NCBI GenBank assembly: GCA_040007395.1
Contig: JBDTVG010000009.1
Coordinates: 1 to 11,019 of the forward strand
DNA: 11,019 nucleotides
Reading direction: 5' to 3'
Origin: DATGFK01 sp040007395
GTDB taxonomy: Bacteria; Chloroflexota; Anaerolineae; Aggregatilineales; UBA2796
Part shown: piece by piece, positions 6,953 to 11,019 of the stretch
Layout: every line of letters starts with the position of its first letter
Numbering within the stretch: the first letter of the stretch is position 1
The notes under the pieces: generated by a model
Seen by the model: the letters and a program-made list of their open reading frames with translations, nothing else
The model's database searches: none
What the model was told of the DNA's origin: nothing
Translations under genes and position numbers: made by a program

Positions 6953-7551
6953 CAAGCCTTTTTGGCGATGAACAGATTATTCATGCCGTAGACAAAGCGC
7001 TCATGCTTTTCGAGAGTAAAGCCTGCGTGCTCGATCAGCGCGATTACATCTTTGTTCCACAAGCCTTCGCGCTCCCCAACGATAATAGGTCGTCGCTTGT
7101 CGTCACCGTGCCACCAGAAGCGATGTCCAATCACGCCGAGGATCGGATTAATCATTGTGACCAGCAATCTGCCATCAGGTCGCAAGATACGCTTGGCCTC
7201 GCGAAGGGCATCGGCGCGGTTGGGGATATGGTTGAGACATGCTAGAAATGTTGCGGTATCGAAAGCGTTATCGGGGAAGGGGAGATTAGCCGAGTCTTTC
7301 ACAATGACGCAGCCCATACCGAAGTCGTTGACATCGACCCCGACCCCTTCGCCTGTATAACGCTTGACCAGTACATTGCGCCCTGCACCGACATCTAACA
7401 AACGCCCTTTGATGTGCGGTAGCACCGCGCCGATACGCTCATCTTCTAGCGAAGTGAAACCTAACCGACGGGATGTATCGATAGGCAGCACAGTCATACG
7501 TAACGGCGCACCGACGAGATCCCAAACTTGTTGGGGTAGCGATCTGTTCAA
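6952..7551 (-). CDS. Class I SAM-dependent methyltransferase
   Basis: 199 aa. Rossmann-type methyltransferase of the Methyltransf_11/UbiE-like group. SAM-binding motif I is LLDVGAGRN (51-59). The acidic end of strand 2 is in GVDVND (71-76). DSANLPFPDNAFDTATF (86-102) is motif II, and ILRPDGRLLVT (122-132) is motif III with the usual PDG turn. No membrane helix or signal is seen, so it is cytosolic. The start is TTG at 7551 with AGG about six bases upstream in GCAGGT. The next methionine is residue 19, which would remove part of the N-terminal lid. It lies 45 bases downstream of the glycosyltransferase gene on the same strand and is probably co-transcribed. It may methylate a sugar, lipid or quinone-like product; the substrate cannot be told from sequence. 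Confidence 0.88.
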   Translation of the reverse strand: MNRSLPQQVWDLVGAPLRMTVLPIDTSRRLGFTSLEDERIGAVLPHIKGRLLDVGAGRNVLVKRYTGEGVGVDVNDFGMGCVIVKDSANLPFPDNAFDTATFLACLNHIPNRADALREAKRILRPDGRLLVTMINPILGVIGHRFWWHGDDKRRPIIVGEREGLWNKDVIALIEHAGFTLEKHERFVYGMNNLFIAKKA

Positions 7552-7596
7552 ATTTTACCTGCTATTCTATATTTCATTTCTCTACAGTCGCTTGCT

Positions 7597-8631
7597 TTAG
7601 CGCAACCACGTAACAACGATGGTACGCAAAAAGCCCAGTGCATAGTACATCGATGGCCCCTTTTTGGAAACACCATAGGTACGATTTGAGATGGTGATTG
7701 GTACTTCCTGAAAGCGAAAGCCACGCCGTAGACATTCCAGTAGCATTTCTGTGGCGTGATACTGGGTTTGCACCAATGTGAGTTCGCGTAAGCATGAAGT
7801 ACGGATAGCCCGGAAGCCGTTGGAACAATCGGTGATGCGTGTACCAGCCATAAAGCTGATCAGATAGTTGAAGAGTACAACCCCTAGAGCGCGTACCTGA
7901 CTGTCTTTTTCGTAATGCCCCAACACGCGAGAGCCGTTGACCATATCAGCTTTGCCATCAAGGATAGGCTTCACCAAACGTGCCATTTCTTCGGGGTGAT
8001 GTTGATTATCCGCATCAAGTGTTACGACGATTTCAGCACCGCGTTCAATCGCCAGCGAATAGCCAACCCGTAAAGAAGCCGCCTGGCCCCGGTTGATAAC
8101 ATGGGTTGCCACGCCAACCTTGCGCGCTTTGACCACTTCCGCGGTACGGTCTGTTCCACCATCCACGACGACCACCGCTTCGACCTGCTTGCCACACACT
8201 TCCTTGGGGATGCGATCCAGCACGAGGCCAATGTTCTCTTCTTCATCATAAGCAGGGATCACGACGAGAATCGGTGCGCCGACATGTTCACCTTGATACG
8301 CTTGTTTCGTGATTGCTGTCACCAACCGATCTACGGTCTGCTGAAGTGCATCGTGGCGAGCTGCTAGAATAAACAGGAACAGAAAGATGAGCAAGTTTGA
8401 TAGCATCAACAGGCCGATCAAACGCTGACCATTTTCTGGCTTGAGCGAGTAGGTAATCAAGAGATCATTGAGCGTATTTGGAAACAGCGCAAAGACAATG
8501 ATTAATGTACAAATGGTCAATGAGATGATCATTGTGAAATTGCTGAGGCGACGGACAAATCGGCGATACAGAAAAAGTGCCGCCAACAATCCAATGCCAA
8601 CTAGTAACCCTGTCATGCGTAATTCGCTCAA
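7597..8631 (-). CDS. DUF2304-like membrane domain fused to GT2 glycosyltransferase
   Basis: 344 aa. Residues about 7-105 hold three hydrophobic helices (about 7-22, 32-50, 70-90) separated by FVRRLS and ALFPNTLNDLL, then an amphipathic tail (HDALQQTVDRLV). This pattern matches DUF2304, usually a separate small protein encoded beside DPM1-like transferases. Residues about 119-344 are a GT2 domain of the polyprenyl/dolichol-phosphate mannose synthase type: VIPAYDEEENIG (124-135), VVDGGTDRT (156-163), metal-binding DAD (206-208) in TLDADNQHHPEEM, and GSR (233-235). It probably moves a nucleotide-activated sugar to a polyprenyl phosphate at the inner membrane face. TTG at 8631 is chosen because AGGGGA ends five bases before it; ATG at 8616 (residue 6) has no such site. 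Confidence 0.9.
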   Translation of the reverse strand: MSELRMTGLLVGIGLLAALFLYRRFVRRLSNFTMIISLTICTLIIVFALFPNTLNDLLITYSLKPENGQRLIGLLMLSNLLIFLFLFILAARHDALQQTVDRLVTAITKQAYQGEHVGAPILVVIPAYDEEENIGLVLDRIPKEVCGKQVEAVVVVDGGTDRTAEVVKARKVGVATHVINRGQAASLRVGYSLAIERGAEIVVTLDADNQHHPEEMARLVKPILDGKADMVNGSRVLGHYEKDSQVRALGVVLFNYLISFMAGTRITDCSNGFRAIRTSCLRELTLVQTQYHATEMLLECLRRGFRFQEVPITISNRTYGVSKKGPSMYYALGFLRTIVVTWLR

Positions 8632-8661
8632 TTACTTCCCCCTACTGAGACTACCAATTCG

Positions 8662-8675
8662 TCACACGGTTGTGA
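8662..8675. repeat. Dyad TCACA-N4-TGTGA upstream of the glycosyltransferase
   Basis: Five-base arms with a four-base centre, 30 bases before the TTG start of the glycosyltransferase gene. The arms are everted relative to a CRP site (TGTGA-N6-TCACA), so this is not a CRP site. It could be an operator or a small leader hairpin. Confidence 0.3.
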
Positions 8676-8746
8676 TGGCATTTGGTCTTGCCGCACGCGT
8701 GTGTACTTTAACTCGGATGGACGCGCCCACCTTTGAACGCACACCG

Positions 8747-8761
8747 AGTTTATATTAAACT
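8747..8761. repeat. 15-bp palindrome AGTTTATATTAAACT
   Basis: Six-base arms AGTTTA/TAAACT around TAT, about 115 bases before the glycosyltransferase start and in the most A/T-rich part of the gap after the amylase gene. It could hold a -10 region or an operator for the leftward glycosyltransferase-methyltransferase pair. No matching -35 hexamer was found. Confidence 0.35.
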
Positions 8762-8821
8762 TGTAAAATTACCAGCTTTTGATTCCAGAGCCTAACCTAT
8801 GCCCGGCATTCCCCTAACAAC

Positions 8822-10174
8822 TCAGGCCACGACCATTATCCGCAGCCAATTTGGATCAAGCTCGATAGATGCCTGATTCTGGTAAATCGGAAAGTCTTCG
8901 TTATTTAACACGTCGTAGAGCCGACCTCCGCTTAACCCATCTAACGAAATACACACAGGTTCGGCGGCAGCATTAATCGTCACAATAACCGTTTGCTCAT
9001 TGGTTTGTCGCTGGAAAGCAAGCTGTTGATGATTTACATAAAGTTGCTGATATGTCCCAAAGCGCAACGCGGAGAGCCTCTGGCGAACATCCGCAAATCG
9101 GCGTAGTGCATCGGGCAAATGCAAATGTGGGGCAGCGGCATAAATGCTGTGAATGTCAATTGATGGGCGTAACGGCCTATCGCTCGTTTCAGTTCGTTTA
9201 CCTTCGATACCCCATTCGCTGCCGTAGTACAGCGATGGAACTCCCGGCATCGTGAATAACAGACCATATAAGGGGTATAGATGCGCTGGATTACTCAAGT
9301 TGCTGGCAACACGGTTTACGTCATGATTATCGGCAAAATTGTACAGCGTGAGCGCCTTATAGATACCGTTTTCTCCGAACTGACGATTGAGTGAATAGGC
9401 AATCTCGAAGTAGTTGCTATCTACGTGGCTGGAATACAGTCCTTTATAGCTCTCGTAATTTGTGGTTGCGTGCAGCAGTTGTGGATTCGCCCAGTGATTA
9501 TAGTCGCCGTGCACAACCTCACCCATAAGCCAAAAATCTGGGTTTAGGGTTTGGCAATACTCGCGAAGCAACTGAAAAAAGTATGGGTCGATCTGATCGG
9601 CAGCATCGAGCCGAAGTCCTTCAATCCCATAATGGTCTACCCAGAACTTGACCGCTTGAAACAGATGCGCTTGAACCTCTTGGTTAGACAAATTCAATTT
9701 CACCAGATCATAATGCCCCGCCCACCCTTCATAGTTAAAGGGATCACCTTTGACACTGGTCTGATCGAAGTTCAAGTTTTTGAACCAATCTACATAAGCA
9801 GATTGTCTACCTTGCCGCTGGATGTCTTGAAATGCGAAGAAATGACGACCTACATGGTTAAAAACGGCATCTAACACTACACGAAGATTACGATCTTTCA
9901 TGGCACGGGTTAACGCGATAAGTGAGTCATGTGTCCCTAACCGCCTGTCAACGCGAATGAAATCTGCCGTATCATAACCGTGTGCCGACGATTCAAAGAC
10001 AGGGCCAAGCAGTACAGAGTTACATCCGAGCGATTGAATATGATCTAGCCACTGATAAATATAATCAAGGCGAGGCGTTGGCTCAGAGGCAAAATTATTC
10101 TGGGTAGGTGCATTGCATAATCCCAGCGGATAAATGTGATAGAAAACAGCGTCGTTGATCCAGTGGTTGCTCAT
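8822..10174 (-). CDS. Cytoplasmic GH13 alpha-amylase-family glycosidase
   Basis: 450 aa from the ATG at 10174, which has GGAGG (10179-10183) four bases upstream. The frame extends to GTG 10210, but that would place the start within the repressor operator. The (beta/alpha)8 barrel shows all four GH13 motifs: I DAVFNH (102-107), II GLRLDAAD with nucleophile D190, III MGEV with acid/base E219, IV FADNHD with transition-state D285. SSAHGYDTADFIRVDRRLGT (62-81) and MPGVPSLYYGSEWG (309-322) are typical of the neopullulanase/cyclomaltodextrinase side of the family. Those enzymes usually carry an N-terminal beta domain and reach about 580 aa; here it is missing. A C-terminal beta domain follows the barrel from about residue 370. 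No signal peptide is seen, so it probably acts on imported maltodextrins or internal glucan. It lies 66 bases after the tetR-like gene with a copy of its operator between them. Confidence 0.92.
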   Translation of the reverse strand: MSNHWINDAVFYHIYPLGLCNAPTQNNFASEPTPRLDYIYQWLDHIQSLGCNSVLLGPVFESSAHGYDTADFIRVDRRLGTHDSLIALTRAMKDRNLRVVLDAVFNHVGRHFFAFQDIQRQGRQSAYVDWFKNLNFDQTSVKGDPFNYEGWAGHYDLVKLNLSNQEVQAHLFQAVKFWVDHYGIEGLRLDAADQIDPYFFQLLREYCQTLNPDFWLMGEVVHGDYNHWANPQLLHATTNYESYKGLYSSHVDSNYFEIAYSLNRQFGENGIYKALTLYNFADNHDVNRVASNLSNPAHLYPLYGLLFTMPGVPSLYYGSEWGIEGKRTETSDRPLRPSIDIHSIYAAAPHLHLPDALRRFADVRQRLSALRFGTYQQLYVNHQQLAFQRQTNEQTVIVTINAAAEPVCISLDGLSGGRLYDVLNNEDFPIYQNQASIELDPNWLRIMVVA

Positions 10175-10190
10175 CAATCCTCCAAAAGGA

Positions 10191-10206
10191 TACACCGTTC
10201 GGTATA
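10191..10206 (-). promoter_or_regulatory. TetR-type operator overlapping amylase promoter
   Basis: TACACCGTTCGGTATA is a 16-bp dyad with one mismatched pair, and 15 of 16 bases match the perfect operator in front of the repressor gene. On the minus strand TG-T-TATACC (10209-10201) is an extended -10, with a weak CAGACA -35 about 19 bases upstream of the hexamer. Transcription would start near 10194, inside the operator and about 20 bases before the ATG. A bound repressor would block it. Confidence 0.7.
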
Positions 10207-10240
10207 ACACGCAGAAAAAAAACTTTGTCTGCTACCATCC

Positions 10241-10825
10241 TTACGAGAAAATGCCGTGCATAAACTGGTGAGTGAGCCGATACACTAGCTCAGGGTTGTC
10301 ATTCACAACAAGCCCTTGCAAATAGAGGGCAATATAAGTGTCAATTAGTCCTTTAAGCGTGGCGGCATACTGCGCGTGGCGGTTCCGCATATTGCCATGA
10401 TCCGTAGCGGCTTGCTTGAATAGGGATTCGATGATCAAAAATTGCTGGTGTTGTAAATCAGCGATATTAAGATGGGGTTCGCTGGATGGTGGTGAAAACC
10501 ACATCGCCAGCATCATTCGATAAAAGACGGGATTTTGTTGTGCATAATTGAAATAGGCAGTGACAAGTTCTGTGATCGAGCGCGTAATATCGTGGTCGTA
10601 GGCTGCTGCGTTTTGCACAATTGCAAGCAATAGTTCAGCGTGTTCAAGGATGATTGCCGCGAGTAAGCCCTGCTTACTTTCAAAGTAGTAATACAAGGTA
10701 GGCTTTGTCACACCTGCCGCTTCAACAATTTGTTGTACTCCCACTGCATCGTAGCCATGCGTAGCAAATAGATGTGTGGCAACCGTAAGTAGTTGGCTTC
10801 GGTTATCGGTCACAATTTTATCCAC
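10241..10825 (-). CDS. TetR-family transcriptional repressor
   Basis: 194 aa from GTG at 10825. A second GTG four codons in (10813) has GGA seven bases upstream and gives MTDNRSQLL, so the start is uncertain by four residues. The N-terminal TetR_N domain is RSQLLTVATHLFATHGYDAVGVQQIVEAAGVTKPTLYYYFESKQGLL (9-55). Its helix-turn-helix is at about 27-47 and the recognition helix TKPTLYYYF at 40-48. The all-helical C-terminal part (about 60-194) has no recognised ligand-specific motif. Paired operators imply that it represses itself and the amylase-family gene downstream. A sugar or oligosaccharide inducer is plausible but inferred only from that neighbour. TetR control of an amylase is less usual than LacI-type control. 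Confidence 0.92.
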   Translation of the reverse strand: MDKIVTDNRSQLLTVATHLFATHGYDAVGVQQIVEAAGVTKPTLYYYFESKQGLLAAIILEHAELLLAIVQNAAAYDHDITRSITELVTAYFNYAQQNPVFYRMMLAMWFSPPSSEPHLNIADLQHQQFLIIESLFKQAATDHGNMRNRHAQYAATLKGLIDTYIALYLQGLVVNDNPELVYRLTHQFMHGIFS

Positions 10826-10844
10826 ACATTTAAACTATGACACT

Positions 10845-10870
10845 AATTATATACCGTTCGGTATATAATT
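10845..10870. promoter_or_regulatory. Perfect 26-bp TetR-type operator
   Basis: AATTATATACCG (10845-10856), central TT, then the exact complement CGGTATATAATT (10859-10870). It fills the spacer and overlaps the -10 of the repressor's own promoter, as expected for autorepression. Its core TATACCGTTCGGTATA recurs with one change before the amylase gene. Confidence 0.85.
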
Positions 10871-10875
10871 GTCAA
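10846..10875 (-). promoter_or_regulatory. Consensus promoter of the tetR-like gene
   Basis: On the minus strand TTGACA (10875-10870), 18 bases, then TATAAT (10851-10846): both hexamers are perfect. The predicted start is near 10839, leaving a leader of about 14 bases to the GTG at 10825. So strong a promoter fits a tightly repressed unit. Confidence 0.8.
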
Positions 10876-11019
10876 GTAAGGAAATTGTATAAAATGGTAA
10901 CAATAGACAGGATACACGAGGTACCAATATCCTGAAATTGTGGCGATCAGAAGGCTGAATCCCATAATAACTAATGGTGCAAGCTAGGGTAGCCATAAGA
11001 AGCGCTAAACTATAGGTAT
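10876..11019. other. Right flank without a supported gene
   Basis: On the plus strand a 13-codon frame begins at ATG 10894 with AAGG upstream at 10878-10881 and stops at 10933-10935. On the minus strand one frame stays open from the edge into the operator. Neither resembles a known protein. An inverted repeat CAGGATA/TATCCTG (10908-10914, 10928-10934) lies here without a T run. Confidence 0.35.

Noticed and set aside
8662..8675. CRP-like binding site
   Set aside because: The half-sites are in the everted order TCACA-N4-TGTGA instead of TGTGA-N6-TCACA.
9551..9874. 107-codon plus-strand open frame inside the GH13 gene
   Set aside because: It is antisense to catalytic motifs I and II of the hydrolase, with no own ribosome-binding site or recognisable domain.
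10850..11017. Minus-strand open frame from the right edge containing MATLACTISYYG
   Set aside because: It runs through the tetR promoter and ends in the operator; short, with no recognisable domain, so most likely chance.

Overview
This window looks like ordinary chromosome from a free-living bacterium of about 50% GC that uses many GTG and TTG starts. The best guess is a member of the Chloroflexota, perhaps Herpetosiphon-like. That guess rests on protein architecture (a Ser/Thr kinase fused to FHA and Ig-like domains, and a receiver fused to FHA) and on base composition; no rRNA or other marker gene is present. I see no mobile element, CRISPR array, rRNA or tRNA, and no gene-free stretch over 300 bases.

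Left region (1-4001): signalling. A leftward gene (163-789) encodes a membrane-anchored receiver-like protein with a degenerate phosphorylation site, and ends just before a strong bidirectional terminator (112-140). Divergent from it is a 698-residue protein kinase (923-3019) with kinase, FHA and two Ig-like segments and one membrane helix at the extreme C-terminus. A receiver-FHA protein (about 3150-4001) follows on the same strand. Together they suggest a local circuit mixing Ser/Thr phosphorylation, phosphothreonine recognition by FHA domains, and receiver domains. Partnership is inferred from proximity and domains only.

Middle region (4117-6698): metal-efflux operon. A TTGACA-17-GATAAT promoter overlaps or abuts a 22-bp near-perfect palindrome. 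It drives a CzrA/SmtB-type ArsR repressor (107 aa, all four alpha-5 metal ligands present) and, translationally linked, a Zn/Cd/Pb-type P1B ATPase. The expected logic is that Zn(II) or a similar ion releases the repressor and the pump exports the metal.

Right-middle region (6952-8631, leftward): an envelope or lipid-sugar gene pair. It has a DUF2304-like membrane segment fused to a dolichol-phosphate-mannose-synthase-like GT2 glycosyltransferase, then a class I SAM methyltransferase 45 nt downstream.

Right region (8822-10875, leftward): a TetR-family repressor followed by a cytoplasmic GH13 alpha-glucan hydrolase. The same operator core (centred on ACCGTTCGGT) occurs twice. One copy fills the spacer of the repressor's own TTGACA-18-TATAAT promoter; the other lies just before the amylase ribosome-binding site. 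This makes a self-contained autoregulated unit and is the clearest regulatory finding. The last ~145 bases hold no gene I can support.
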